Shown: in pieces, positions 10,004 to 18,653 of the stretch
Layout: every line of letters starts with the position of its first letter
Position numbering within the stretch: position 1 is the stretch's first letter
NCBI GenBank assembly: GCA_006218045.1
Contig: VBWB01000009.1
Span: 124,001-188,000, forward strand
Length of the DNA stretch: 64,000 nt
Origin: Stygiobacter sp.
GTDB taxonomy: Bacteria; Pseudomonadota; Alphaproteobacteria; Rhodospirillales; Magnetospirillaceae
Direction: 5' to 3'
Translations under genes and position numbers: made by a program
Notes under the pieces: model-generated
What the model was told of the DNA's origin: nothing
Database searches by the model: none
Seen by the model: the letters and a program-made list of their open reading frames with translations, nothing else

Positions 10004-10717
10004 ATGGACATCAAACGGCTGTTACAGGGACGCAAGGCGCTGGTGATCGACGATGAGCGGTTCAGCCGCTCGATCATCTGCCGCTTTCTGCTTGAACTGG
10101 GCTTGACCGAGGTCGATCAGGCCAAGGATGGGGCCGAGGGGCTGAGCCGGCTGGCCATGGAAGGCAATGGCTCGAATCTGGTGATGTGCGACTTCAACAT
10201 GCCGGTGATGAACGGCCTGCAATTCCTGAAGGCTCTGCGTTCGGGCATCCAGAAATCGGTCCGTCGTGATCTGCCGGTGATCATGCTGACCGGCCATTCC
10301 GATCACGGCCTGGTCGGCACCGCCATGGCCCTGGACGTCGACGCCTTCCTGGTCAAGCCGGTGTCGAAATCCAATTTGGCCAGCCGCCTGAACCACGCCC
10401 TTGAAACCACCCACGACATCAAGGACGTCACCGCCTATGCCGCCATTGACGTGGACAAGATCGCCAAACGCATTCTCTCCGGCGCTCCGGCCAGCAAGGC
10501 GGAGGCTGAACCCAAGGAGCCGACCCACAAAGGCCAAAGAGTGGAACTCGGGAAATTGAAGCCGCAATACACGCTGAGTGAAGATCTGGTGGCGCCGAGC
10601 GGGGAATTATTGCTGGCCGCAGGGGCAATCCTGAGCCCCCGGATGGTCCAACGCCTCCAGGAGCTGCCATCCTTGGGCATCAACATATCCGCCGTTTGGG
10701 TTGACCTTGCCGAATGA
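10004..10717 (+). CDS. Receiver protein with C-terminal GM-type module (response regulator 5)
   Basis: A 237-aa protein. Receiver at about 8-135 with D16-D17, phosphoacceptor D63 (LVMCDFNMPVMNG), T96 and K118. The linker HDIKDVTAY and the C-terminal module (LKPQYTLSEDLVAPSGELLL) place it with regulators 2-4 of this island. ATG 10004 has GGTGAG four bases upstream; an in-frame GTG at 9995 is an alternative adding three residues. It is the last gene of the small plus-strand group, and a tRNA terminator hairpin follows. No DNA-binding or catalytic output domain is visible. Confidence 0.87.
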   Translation: MDIKRLLQGRKALVIDDERFSRSIICRFLLELGLTEVDQAKDGAEGLSRLAMEGNGSNLVMCDFNMPVMNGLQFLKALRSGIQKSVRRDLPVIMLTGHSDHGLVGTAMALDVDAFLVKPVSKSNLASRLNHALETTHDIKDVTAYAAIDVDKIAKRILSGAPASKAEAEPKEPTHKGQRVELGKLKPQYTLSEDLVAPSGELLLAAGAILSPRMVQRLQELPSLGINISAVWVDLAE

Positions 10718-10760
10718 CGGTTGTTTAGGCTCGCCTGCACCAGGCCCTGGCTGAAGCGAT

Positions 10761-10802
10761 TAAAACCAAAGGGCTTAGCCGATTGCTCGGCTAAGCCCTT
10801 GG
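10761..10802 (-). terminator. Intrinsic terminator of tRNA-Lys
   Basis: Near-perfect inverted repeat with arms around AGGGCTTAGCCGA and TCGGCTAAGCCCTT and a four-base loop, followed on the minus strand by GGTTTTAATC. It lies just downstream of the minus-strand tRNA. The other side has no T run, so it is directed at the tRNA transcript. Confidence 0.8.
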
Positions 10803-10808
10803 AAAACT

Positions 10809-10884
<76 letters not shown>

Positions 10885-11075
10885 GCAATGTGCCGGAGGG
10901 CACGCCCCCCTGCGGAGGACGGCTTTATAGTCGGATCGAAACCGGCTGGCAAGGGGAAAATTTCGACTTTTTCGCCAATCCCCTGCCGCCCCCGCTCTTG
11001 GCCTTTGATGAACGGCGGATTACAAAGACCACAAGCCCGATCCGGGGAAACCAAATCATAAGGGAACCGTCCGCC

Positions 11076-12431
11076 ATGACCGATTCCGTCAAATTCTTCC
11101 TGCCGGAAGAAAAGATGCCCAAGGCTTGGTATAATCTGGCCGCCGACCTGCCGGTGCCGCTGCCGCCGCCCCTGCACCCGGCCACCGGCCAGCCCCTCGG
11201 CCCCGACGATCTGGCCCCCATCTTCCCGCAGGCGGTCATCGCCCAGGAAATGACCACCGAGCGCTGGATCGACATCCCCGAGCCGGTCCAGGACGTCTAT
11301 CGCCTGTGGCGCCCGGCGCCGCTGATCCGGGCGCGGCGGCTGGAGCGCGCCCTGGGCACCCCGGCCCGCATCTATTTCAAGTATGAAGGCGTGTCGCCCG
11401 CCGGCAGCCACAAGCCCAACACCGCCGTGCCCCAGGCCTTCTATAACCAGCAAGAAGGCGTCAAGCGCCTGTCGACCGAGACCGGGGCCGGTCAGTGGGG
11501 CTCGTCGCTGGCCTTCGCCGGCTCGCTGTTCGGCCTGGAGGTCGAGGTCTTCATGGTCAAGATCTCCTACAATCAAAAGCCCTATCGCCGCGCCCTGATG
11601 GAAACCTATGGCGCCCGCTGCATCGCCAGCCCGTCGACGCTGACCGCCTCGGGCCGCGCCATCCTTGAGCGTGATCCCAATTCCAACGGCTCGCTCGGCA
11701 TCGCCATTTCCGAGGCGGTGGAAGTGGCCGCCACCCGCGATGACACCAAATACGCCCTGGGCAGCGTGCTCAATCACGTCTGCCTGCACCAGACGGTGAT
11801 CGGCGAGGAAGCCATGCTGCAAATGGAAATGGCCGGCGACAGCCCCGACGTCATCGTCGCCTGCACCGGCGGCGGCTCCAATTTCGCCGGTCTCGCCTTC
11901 CCCTATATCCGCGAGAACCTGAAGGGCGCCAAGACCCGCATCGTCGCCGTCGAGCCGGCGTCGTGCCCGACCCTGACCAAGGGCAAATACGCCTATGATT
12001 TCGGCGATACCGGCCATCTGACGCCGCTGGTCAAGATGCACACCCTGGGCTCCACTTTCATGCCGCCGGGCTCGCATTCGGGCGGGTTGCGTTATCACGG
12101 CATGGCCCCCATGGTCAGCCACGTCAAGGAGCTGGGCTTGTGCGAAGCCACCTCCTATGCCCAGACCGAATGCTTCCAGGCCGCCGTCACCTTCGCCCGC
12201 GCCGAAGGCATCATCCCCGCCCCCGAATCGTCGCACGCGGTCAAGGGCGCCATGGTCGAGGCCCTGCGCTGCAAGGCTGAGGGCCGGTCGGAAGTCATCT
12301 TGTTCAATCTGTCCGGCCACGGCCATTTCGACATGCAGGCCTATACCGACTATTTCGCCGGCAATCTGATGGACCAGCCCTATGACGAGCGGGAGTTGCA
12401 GGCGGCGCTCTCCACCCTGCCCCAGATTTAA
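11076..12431 (+). CDS. trpB: TrpB2-type tryptophan synthase beta chain
   Basis: A 451-aa PLP enzyme joining indole to L-serine to give tryptophan. PLP lysine K113 lies in GSHKPNTA, the catalytic acidic block is ETGAGQWG, and the phosphate-binding loop is CTGGGSNFAG. The N-terminal extension (about 1-75, with AWYNLAADLP) and the overall length mark the TrpB2 branch rather than the about 400-aa TrpB1 that pairs with TrpA. No trpA is adjacent, which fits a stand-alone or indole-salvage enzyme. ATG 11076 follows AAGGGA. A longer open frame begins at 10890 but its first 62 residues run through the tRNA flank and look non-coding. Its stop overlaps the convergent small gene by 4 bp. Confidence 0.93.
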   Translation: MTDSVKFFLPEEKMPKAWYNLAADLPVPLPPPLHPATGQPLGPDDLAPIFPQAVIAQEMTTERWIDIPEPVQDVYRLWRPAPLIRARRLERALGTPARIYFKYEGVSPAGSHKPNTAVPQAFYNQQEGVKRLSTETGAGQWGSSLAFAGSLFGLEVEVFMVKISYNQKPYRRALMETYGARCIASPSTLTASGRAILERDPNSNGSLGIAISEAVEVAATRDDTKYALGSVLNHVCLHQTVIGEEAMLQMEMAGDSPDVIVACTGGGSNFAGLAFPYIRENLKGAKTRIVAVEPASCPTLTKGKYAYDFGDTGHLTPLVKMHTLGSTFMPPGSHSGGLRYHGMAPMVSHVKELGLCEATSYAQTECFQAAVTFARAEGIIPAPESSHAVKGAMVEALRCKAEGRSEVILFNLSGHGHFDMQAYTDYFAGNLMDQPYDERELQAALSTLPQI

Positions 12432-12814
12432 CCCAACCAGCGCGACAGCAGACCCTGCGGCCTTTGCCGCAGGGTCTCGCATTGACCGACCACCCGGCAC
12501 AGCAAGGCGGCCACATGGTCGTCGGTCAGGATGATGGCGGCGACGGGTTCGGGCATGTCCGTGTCCACCCGGGTATCCAGCATATCGAGCAGACGATTGT
12601 CCAGCCGGCGTGAGCGGGGTGGCCACGTAGGGGCGTTTTCCCAGCATCTCAGCATCACCCGCCCGGCCCCGTCCAGGGCGCGGTCGAGATCGCCATGGGC
12701 CTTGAGCGCGCACAGCGCCAGCCATGGCAACTTGCGCATGCATAATATGGTGAAGGCGCGCACGCTGCCGCTGGCGACGAAATCCATCACTTCATCGTCG
12801 GACAATGTCAGCAT
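12428..12814 (-). CDS. Unknown 128-aa protein
   Basis: A 128-aa protein with an AAGGAGA site before ATG 12814. Mostly helical by composition, with four cysteines (two in the first half) and no signal peptide or clear membrane segment. No motif is recognised. It lies 16 bp downstream of the repaired reading frame of the repeat protein at 12.8-13.4 kb, so it is probably the last gene of that minus-strand group, and it converges on trpB with a 4-bp overlap. Confidence 0.6.
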   Translation of the reverse strand: MLTLSDDEVMDFVASGSVRAFTILCMRKLPWLALCALKAHGDLDRALDGAGRVMLRCWENAPTWPPRSRRLDNRLLDMLDTRVDTDMPEPVAAIILTDDHVAALLCRVVGQCETLRQRPQGLLSRWLG

Positions 12815-12830
12815 GCGCGTCTCCTTGCGG

Positions 12831-13431
12831 TCAGGCCTTGATGTCGACCAAACCCTGCGACATCAATTGAGTCATGTAATCCTGGGTCTTGCCCGAACTG
12901 CCCCCCTGCGAGGCTTCCTTCAGCGATTCCAGCAGCAATTCCAGCGCGGTCTTCTCGCTGTCGTCCTCGTCTTCCTCGCTGGTCTCCTCGACCTGACCGC
13001 CGCCACCGGCGGGCGGCGGGCCTCCGGCACCATTGGGCGGCGGGCCTCCGGCACCATTGGGCGGCGGGCGGCGGGCCTCCGGCACCATTGGGCGGCGGGC
13101 CTCCGGCACCGGCAGGCGGCGGACCAGAGGGGCGATCGGCGGCCATCTTGGCCTCGAAGGCATCCAGGGCGGCGCCCACCTGACTGGCCTCGTCGGCGGT
13201 CAGGGTGCCGTTTTCCACATCGGTGGCCAGTTTCTGATCCAATGCCGCCCGTACCGTGGACGGATCGGTGCGGCCACCGCCGGTGTTCATGGTCGATTGG
13301 GCGACGCTTTCCAGCGCCGAACCGATGGATTGGGCCTTTTCGGCGCTAAGGCCCTTGGCCTCCAGTTGCGACGCCAGGGCGTCTTGCAGGGCTTGCGGGC
13401 GCGGGCCGTTGGTGACGGATGAAAGGCTCAT
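12831..13431 (-). CDS. Pro/Gly-repeat acidic protein, frame broken by 7-bp duplication
   Basis: The N-terminal part (about 1-105) reads from ATG 13431, after an AAGGG site, as a helical protein. A Pro-Gly region of 24-bp units encoding NGAGGPPP follows. One unit (13059-13089) is 31 bp long, carrying an extra GGGCGGC. As read, this shifts translation into an Arg-rich 207-aa product ending at 12808, running into the next gene. Removing seven bases gives exactly 198 codons ending at 12831 with a sensible acidic C-terminus (VEETSEEDEDDSEKTALELL). The function is unknown. It sits beside an EF-hand protein with similar PPPAGGGGG linkers, so the two may form a related pair. Either a sequencing slip or true repeat-driven on/off variation explains the shift. 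Confidence 0.7.
13011..13110. repeat. 24-bp tandem repeat encoding NGAGGPPP
   Basis: Exact 24-bp units at 13011-13034 and 13035-13058, a 31-bp unit at 13059-13089 that duplicates GGGCGGC, and a partial unit at 13090-13110. The unit read on the minus strand is Asn-Gly-Ala-Gly-Gly-Pro-Pro-Pro. The seven extra bases break the reading frame of the host gene. Confidence 0.9.
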
Positions 13432-13555
13432 CTGCGTTTTCCCTTGTTCTCGAGACGGTCGGGTGGTTTCTCCACCGTCTGATTACACGGGGCATGGGGG
13501 CCGGACCCTGCGCGACGGAAAATATTTTTCCGCCGCGCCGGTCCCAAGGCATGCA

Positions 13556-14500
13556 TCAGGCGCTCAGCGACAGGGCGGACACCGTGCTGTTGGAGTAAAG
13601 CGCCGAACCGCTTTGCTGCGACTTGGTATAGGCCTCGATGGCCGAGATCAGTTGCTGCAAAGCGGAATTTCCGGTCTCGCTGCTGGTGGCGGACGTCCCC
13701 TGTTCCAGGGCGGCCAGCAGCTTTTCCACCAATTCCTGATCGTCCGAGGACATGCCGGCCATATCCGATTCGGATGGCGGCGGCGGCGGTCCCTGCATGC
13801 CGGCGGCGAACTGCTCGGCGGTGATCGATTCGGCATCTTCACCGGCCAAGCTTTCAAACAAGGCGGTGGCCTGTTCCTCACTGACGTCGTCGGGACGACC
13901 GGCCAAAAACTCCTCACGCGTGACCGTGCCATCCTGATTGGTGTCCAGCGCGTCGAACACCTCGTCCGACTGGCCTCCGCCCTGACCACCTCCACCACCG
14001 GCAGGCGGCGGCGGCTTTTGCATGGCGGCAACGAAGCTTTGCTGGTCGATGCTGTCGGTATCTTCGCCGGCGATCTTGTCGAAGAAGGCGCTGGCCTGTT
14101 CCTCGCTGACATCGTCGGGACGCCCGGAGACGAATTCCTCGCGCGAGACCGAGCCGTCACCGTCGGTATCGAGCTTGGCGAACAATTCCGACGCGTCGGG
14201 ACGCTCGCCGCCGCCGCCCATGCTGCCGGCCTGGGCCTGGGCCTGGATCATGCCCGCCTGCATGCTGGTGGCCATCTGCTGGAAGGCGGTGGCCAAGTCG
14301 CTTTGACTAAGGGCGCCGCTGCTTTCGCTGTCCAATTTATCGAACAGCGATCCAGCCTTGTCGGCGCTGACATCGTCGGGCGCGCCGGCGATGAATTCAT
14401 CCCGCGTCACCGCGCCATCGGCATTGGTGTCGATGCGGGTGAACATCTTTTCAAACTGGGCCGAGCTGAATGAGCCGAGCCCGCCGATACCACTCGTCAT
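13556..14500 (-). CDS. Six-fold EF-hand protein
   Basis: A 314-aa protein with three EF-hand pairs. Canonical calcium loops are DTNADGAVTRDE (about 23-34), DTDGDGSVSREE (about 111-122) and DTNQDGTVTREE (about 185-196). Each is followed by a conserved APDDVSADKA or GRPDDVSEEQA segment and a degenerate second loop (for example EDTDSIDQQS). Pro-Gly linkers separate the pairs, and the C-terminus is Ser-rich. No signal peptide is visible, so it is cytoplasmic or exported without one. Start 14500 is supported by GGAG nine bases upstream; the longer open frame to 14563 has no such site. It is divergent from an ECF sigma operon and upstream of the repeat protein in the same direction. A role as calcium buffer or sensor is inferred from the loops. 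Confidence 0.85.
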   Translation of the reverse strand: MTSGIGGLGSFSSAQFEKMFTRIDTNADGAVTRDEFIAGAPDDVSADKAGSLFDKLDSESSGALSQSDLATAFQQMATSMQAGMIQAQAQAGSMGGGGERPDASELFAKLDTDGDGSVSREEFVSGRPDDVSEEQASAFFDKIAGEDTDSIDQQSFVAAMQKPPPPAGGGGGQGGGQSDEVFDALDTNQDGTVTREEFLAGRPDDVSEEQATALFESLAGEDAESITAEQFAAGMQGPPPPPSESDMAGMSSDDQELVEKLLAALEQGTSATSSETGNSALQQLISAIEAYTKSQQSGSALYSNSTVSALSLSA

Positions 14501-14883
14501 GGTTTTTCTCCATCGCAAGGGTAAGCCGGCAATCCGGCTCACAATTGCTTTCACGATGGACAAATAAAAACCATGCGCATTTTTTGAAAAAAATTATTTT
14601 TAGAATAAAGATGAAAACAAAAATAGCGGAATCACCATAAATATGGCGTCCGTTATTTTATTTATTGCAGAACCGTACTTTACTGGTACAAAGTTCACCT
14701 GAGCACGCTGACCTTTGCAAGGACAGGGCCAACCCGGATCCGGCGCAAACCCTGGAAAAATGGCAGCGACAGAAGGCTTCGTCCCCAGAAGCGGGAAAAC
14801 AATGCCGGTCCAGCCGGCAATTTTTGCCGAACCGAGCGGCAGCTTTTGCCGCTCATTGGGGTGGAGTGCGTGATGGTGCGGGC
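14501..14883. other. Divergent intergenic region between EF-hand and ECF sigma genes
   Basis: 383 bp without a convincing gene. About 14564-14690 is clearly AT-rich and likely holds promoters for both directions. Near the sigma gene are two small perfect hairpins: CGGCAA/TTGCCG at 14815-14829, and AGCGGCA/TGCCGCT at 14835-14853. A long open frame running through here from 14665 into the sigma factor looks non-coding upstream of 14884. Confidence 0.5.
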
Positions 14884-15459
14884 ATGGGCATGACCCCCAG
14901 CCACAGCGATGACGACCTGCTGGAACGAACCGCCAGCGGTGACCGCAGGGCCTTTCAGGCACTGATGGATCGTCACGCCCGCGCCATGCTGGCCCTGGCC
15001 CAGCGGGTCAGCGGCAACCCGGACGACGCCGAGGAACTGGTTCAGGACGCCTTCTTGAAGGTCTGGACCATGGCGCCCAAATGGCGTCGCGACGGCGGCG
15101 CCCAGTTTTCCACCTGGCTTTACCGGGTGGTGCTGAACGGCTGCCTGGATCGCCGCCGCCGCCCGGCCTGGACCGGGCTGGACGACATGGAGGAACTGGC
15201 CGACACCAGCCCCGGCGCCGCCCAGCAGGCGAGCCGGCGCCAGACCCGCGACCTGATCCTGGCGGCGATGGCGGCCATTCCCGAACGCCAGCGCGCCGCC
15301 TTGTTCCTGCATTATTTTTCCGAAATCAGCGCCCCCCAGGCGGCCCTGGTGCTGGAGGTCAGCGTCGCCGCCATGGAAGCCCTCTTGATACGGGGCAAGC
15401 GTGCGCTTAAGAATGAACTGATACGCCGCGGCGTCACCACTATGGGAGACATGCTGTGA
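14884..15459 (+). CDS. ECF-type RNA polymerase sigma factor
   Basis: A 191-aa sigma-70 family protein of the extracytoplasmic-function group, with only regions 2 and 4. Region 2 (about 10-85) contains DAEELVQDAFLKVW and FSTWLYRVVLNGCLD. Region 4 (about 125-180) contains AAIPERQRAALFLHYFSE and a helix-turn-helix ending in RGKRALKNEL. It directs polymerase to a small stress regulon. ATG 14884 (or ATG 14890) is chosen because conserved residues begin within ten codons. It is translationally coupled (GTGA) to a small membrane protein and then to a periplasmic protein, a layout typical of sigma/anti-sigma/sensor operons. Confidence 0.9.
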   Translation: MGMTPSHSDDDLLERTASGDRRAFQALMDRHARAMLALAQRVSGNPDDAEELVQDAFLKVWTMAPKWRRDGGAQFSTWLYRVVLNGCLDRRRRPAWTGLDDMEELADTSPGAAQQASRRQTRDLILAAMAAIPERQRAALFLHYFSEISAPQAALVLEVSVAAMEALLIRGKRALKNELIRRGVTTMGDML

Positions 15460-15779
15460 CCCCGAATGGGCTTGACGACCTGATTCGGACCAATTTCCCC
15501 GCCCGTGACGTTGGCCCGGCCCAGGTCCAGCGGGTGATGGATGCCGTCATGACCCGGCTGGACCAGCCGCAACCGACCACCGGCTGGCGCCGCCTGCTCG
15601 ATCTGCTGTCGGAACTCACCCCATCCCCCCCCGTGCTGCTGCGGCAAAGCGTGGTCCCGGTGGGCATCGCCCTGGCCCTTGGCCTCTATGTCGGCCAGCA
15701 CCTGCACCAGCCGGCGCCAAATCCGACCCTGTCGGCCTTGTTGCCCTCGTCTTCGTCGCTGTTGCTGGCGGGGTATTGA
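15456..15779 (+). CDS. Small membrane protein, putative anti-sigma factor
   Basis: A 107-aa protein starting at GTG 15456 inside the sigma gene's stop codon. Residues about 1-60 are cytoplasmic-like, and one membrane segment lies at about 66-83 (VPVGIALALGLYVGQHL). Size, topology and position recall CnrY-type anti-sigma factors, which hold a metal-responsive ECF sigma at the membrane, but the sequence itself does not prove this. Its stop overlaps the start of the next gene (TGATG). Confidence 0.7.
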   Translation: MTPNGLDDLIRTNFPARDVGPAQVQRVMDAVMTRLDQPQPTTGWRRLLDLLSELTPSPPVLLRQSVVPVGIALALGLYVGQHLHQPAPNPTLSALLPSSSSLLLAGY

Positions 15780-16228
15780 TGACACGGCAGCCCTGGTTCC
15801 GCTTCGTCTTGCCGGCGTCGTTGGCACTCAACGCCTTTCTGATCGGGATGGCCGTCACCTTGTGGCTGCGCCCGGCCCTGCCGCCACCGCCGCCGCGACC
15901 GGAAACCATCATCGCCGAAATGGCTGCCACCCTGCCCGCCGCCGATGCCGACATCCTGCGTGCCAGCTTCGCCGCCCGCGCGCCGCATTTGGCCGACCGC
16001 CCGCGCAACCGCTCGGAAACCTTCGAGCGCATCCGCAACGCCCTGCGGGCCGAACCGTTCGACGCCCAGGCGTTGACAACCATCTTCGCCGAGGGCCGGC
16101 AGACCCGCGACCGTATCGACGATTCCATCGAAGGGGCATTGATCGACGCCGCCGGCAAGATGTCGACGGCAGGCCGGCGCCGGCTGGCCGATTGGCGCCC
16201 ACCCTTTCCGCCGCCGCCGCCCCGATGA
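15779..16228 (+). CDS. Metal_resist-like periplasmic sensor protein
   Basis: A 149-aa protein with an N-terminal membrane anchor (about 9-30), a Pro-rich spacer, a helical periplasmic domain (about 38-130) with LRAEPFDAQAL, and a Pro-rich tail. This is the pattern of the Metal_resist/CnrX/CpxP-like group. In CnrX-type sensors metal binds through several His and Met residues; here the helical domain has only one His, so metal binding is doubtful. Gene order sigma/anti-sigma/sensor suggests it modulates release of the sigma factor. ATG 15779 overlaps the preceding TGA. Confidence 0.72.
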   Translation: MTRQPWFRFVLPASLALNAFLIGMAVTLWLRPALPPPPPRPETIIAEMAATLPAADADILRASFAARAPHLADRPRNRSETFERIRNALRAEPFDAQALTTIFAEGRQTRDRIDDSIEGALIDAAGKMSTAGRRRLADWRPPFPPPPPR

Positions 16229-16245
16229 TCACGAGGCGGTGAGGA

Positions 16246-16674
16246 TTAATCGGGAATCCAGGTCAAGGTGGCGCCGCCTTCGCACAATTCGCTGAGCTTG
16301 GCCGCCGACAGGCGTTGCGGCAACACGCCGTTGACGATCACCGTTCCCAGCTTGGCCAGCCGCCAGCCGGTCTTGACGCATTGACTGGCGGGAACGTCGG
16401 AGGCGATGACATTGATGCGACCGCTGCCCTGCACCGCCCGCAATTGACCGCCCAGGGCATGAAAGGCGGGAACATTGCCGCCCGCCGCCGCCGCCTGCAT
16501 CTGCGCCAGCAGCATGTCGGCGGGGTCGATTTCCGCCTCGCCGCGCCCCAGCAGCAGCCACAGGGCGACGCCGCCGCCCAGGAGCATGGCCGCCAGCCCG
16601 GCCCCCAGCCAAACCGGATGGGATTTGCGCGGTGGATGAAAGTTCGTCGAATGCTGCATCGTCTTGGTCGCCAT
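16246..16674 (-). CDS. Unknown single-pass membrane protein
   Basis: A 142-aa protein with a basic N-terminus, one membrane segment at about 23-42 (WLGAGLAAMLLGGGVALWLL) and an extracytoplasmic domain of about 95 residues with two cysteines (about 97 and 129). Not a recognised family. ATG 16674 has GAGG upstream; the open frame extends to 16743 without support. It converges on the sigma operon and is divergent from mutL. Confidence 0.6.
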   Translation of the reverse strand: MATKTMQHSTNFHPPRKSHPVWLGAGLAAMLLGGGVALWLLLGRGEAEIDPADMLLAQMQAAAAGGNVPAFHALGGQLRAVQGSGRINVIASDVPASQCVKTGWRLAKLGTVIVNGVLPQRLSAAKLSELCEGGATLTWIPD

Positions 16675-16766
16675 GGGAGCCTCGCAAGCCCGATCCCCTG
16701 TGCGTATTCTAGAAGAGATGTGGTGAAGATATGGTGAAGTCAAGCCGGGCGCGGTAATATCCGGCC

Positions 16767-18578
16767 ATGCCTATCCGTTTGCTCCCCTCCACCCTGGTCA
16801 ACCAGATCGCCGCCGGCGAAGTGGTCGAACGCCCCGCCTCGGCCATCAAGGAATTGGTGGAAAACGCCCTTGATGCCGGGGCCAGCCGCATCGACGTGGT
16901 GGTGGTCGAGGGCGGCCAGGCGCTGATCAGCGTCACCGATGACGGCGGCGGCATGGCCCCCGACCAGTTGGAACTGGCGGTGGAGCGCCACGCCACCTCC
17001 AAACTTCCCGATGATGATCTGGTCCATATCCGCCACCTGGGCTTCCGTGGCGAGGCGCTGCCCTCCATCGGTTCGGTGGCGCGACTGACCATCACCTCGC
17101 GCCCGCACGGCGCCGACAGCGCCTGGGCCTTGACGGTGGAAGGCGGGGCCAAGGGCCAGCCGGTGCCCGCCGCCCACCCGCCCGGCACCCGGGTCGAGGT
17201 GCGCGACCTGTTCTTCGCCACCCCGGCGCGGCTGAAATTCCTGAAGGCGCCGCGCACCGAACTGACCCATGCGGTGGATGTGCTGGAGCGTCTGGCCATG
17301 GCCCATCCGCAGGTGGGCTTCTCGCTGTCCGACGGCCCCCGCCCGGTGCTCAAGCTCGCCGGCCAGAAAGGCGAAAAGGCGGAGGCCCTGCTGGCCCGGC
17401 TGGGCGCCATCATCGGCCGCGACTTCCAGGACAACGCCGTGCCGCTGGATGCCGAACGCGACGGCGTGCGCCTGACCGGCTGGGCCGGCCTGCCCACCTT
17501 CAACAAGGGCACCAGCGCCTATCAATACCTGTTCGTCAACGGTCGCCCGGTCAAGGACCGGCTGGTCATCGGCGCCGTCAGGGGCGCCTATCAGGACGTG
17601 CTGTCGCACGACCGCCACCCGGTGGTGGCGCTGTTCGTGGAGGTGCCGGCGGATGCGGTGGACGTCAACGTCCATCCGGCCAAGTCGGAAGTGCGCTTCC
17701 GCGAGGCCGGGCTGGTGCGCGGCCTGATCGTTTCCGCCATTCGCCACGCTTTGGCCGCCGCCGGCCATCGCACCGCCAGCACGGTCAGCGATGCCGCCTT
17801 GGGCGCCTTGGGGGCAGCCGCCAGCCGCCCGGCGTTCAATTACCAATGGCAACCCCGCCCCAGCCAGGGGCAGATCTGGCAGGCGGCCAGCGCCCAGGCC
17901 CCGCGTCAGGACTGGGGGTTGGCAGAATCCCTGCCCGGCCTGCATTTGCCGCCGCAGGCGCCCACGTCCGAGGACAACGCCCCTTTGGATAATGTAGATT
18001 TTCCGTTGGGCGCGGCACGGGCGCAAATGCACGACACCTATATCATCGCCGAGACCCGCACCGGCATGGTGGTGGTCGACCAGCACGCCGCCCATGAACG
18101 CCTGGTGCTGGAACGCATGCGCGCCGCCCAGGCCGAAGGCAGGGTGAAGACCCAGGCGCTGCTGCTGCCGGAAGTGGTCGAACTGGGCGAAGCCGGCGCC
18201 GCCCGAATCGCCGACGCCGCCGCCATGCTGGCCGAATTGGGCCTGGTGGTGGAAGCCTTCGGCCCCGGTGCCGTGGTGGTGCGCGAAACCCCGGCGCCGT
18301 TGGGCGAATGCGATGCCCAGGCCTTGGTGCGCGATCTCGCCGACGATCTGGCCGAGTGGGGCGAGGCGCTGAAACTGCGGGAAAAGCTGGGGGACGTCTG
18401 CGCCACCATGGCCTGTCACGGCTCGGTGCGGGCGGGACGGCGGCTGTCGGTGACCGAGATGAACGCGCTGTTGCGCCAGATGGAGGCGACACCGCTCTCC
18501 GGCCAGTGCAACCATGGCCGCCCCACCCATGTCACCTTGGGACTGGCCGATATCGAAAAGCTGTTCGGACGGCGTTAG
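16767..18578 (+). CDS. mutL: DNA mismatch repair protein MutL
   Basis: A 603-aa MutL that links mismatch recognition by MutS to strand removal. The N-terminal GHKL ATPase has the [20 protein letters not shown] block, DDGGG and [10 protein letters not shown]. The C-terminal domain carries the endonuclease motif DQHA-x2-E-x4-E, starting at about D438, and a C-terminal [10 protein letters not shown]. It is therefore the nicking-competent type found in bacteria lacking MutH. It starts at ATG 16767 with a weak ribosome site. It is monocistronic between divergent and convergent neighbours, with a hairpin at its 3' end. Confidence 0.97.
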   Translation: MPIRLLPSTLVNQIAAGEVVERPASAIKELVENALDAGASRIDVVVVEGGQALISVTDDGGGMAPDQLELAVERHATSKLPDDDLVHIRHLGFRGEALPSIGSVARLTITSRPHGADSAWALTVEGGAKGQPVPAAHPPGTRVEVRDLFFATPARLKFLKAPRTELTHAVDVLERLAMAHPQVGFSLSDGPRPVLKLAGQKGEKAEALLARLGAIIGRDFQDNAVPLDAERDGVRLTGWAGLPTFNKGTSAYQYLFVNGRPVKDRLVIGAVRGAYQDVLSHDRHPVVALFVEVPADAVDVNVHPAKSEVRFREAGLVRGLIVSAIRHALAAAGHRTASTVSDAALGALGAAASRPAFNYQWQPRPSQGQIWQAASAQAPRQDWGLAESLPGLHLPPQAPTSEDNAPLDNVDFPLGAARAQMHDTYIIAETRTGMVVVDQHAAHERLVLERMRAAQAEGRVKTQALLLPEVVELGEAGAARIADAAAMLAELGLVVEAFGPGAVVVRETPAPLGECDAQALVRDLADDLAEWGEALKLREKLGDVCATMACHGSVRAGRRLSVTEMNALLRQMEATPLSGQCNHGRPTHVTLGLADIEKLFGRR

Positions 18579-18604
18579 CCGATTTTCATTGAACGAAATC
18601 GGCT
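18577..18604 (+). terminator. Possible mutL terminator hairpin
   Basis: AGCCGATTT pairs with AAATCGGCT (nine perfect pairs, ten-base loop), overlapping the mutL stop codon. Only a weak T stretch follows, so termination efficiency is uncertain. Confidence 0.45.
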
Positions 18605-18653
18605 TGTCACTCCGGCCTGAATAATGCCGAGAAGAGGCAAGGCGACCCCGTGG

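Noticed and set aside
12808-12833. Arg-rich C-terminus of the 207-aa reading as the true end of the repeat protein
   Set aside because: The alternative frame reached by removing seven repeated bases gives an acidic, helix-like end and a stop that avoids overlap with the next gene.
13011-13113. CRISPR array from the tandem repeat
   Set aside because: The units are contiguous, have no spacers, and lie inside a coding frame as multiples of eight codons.
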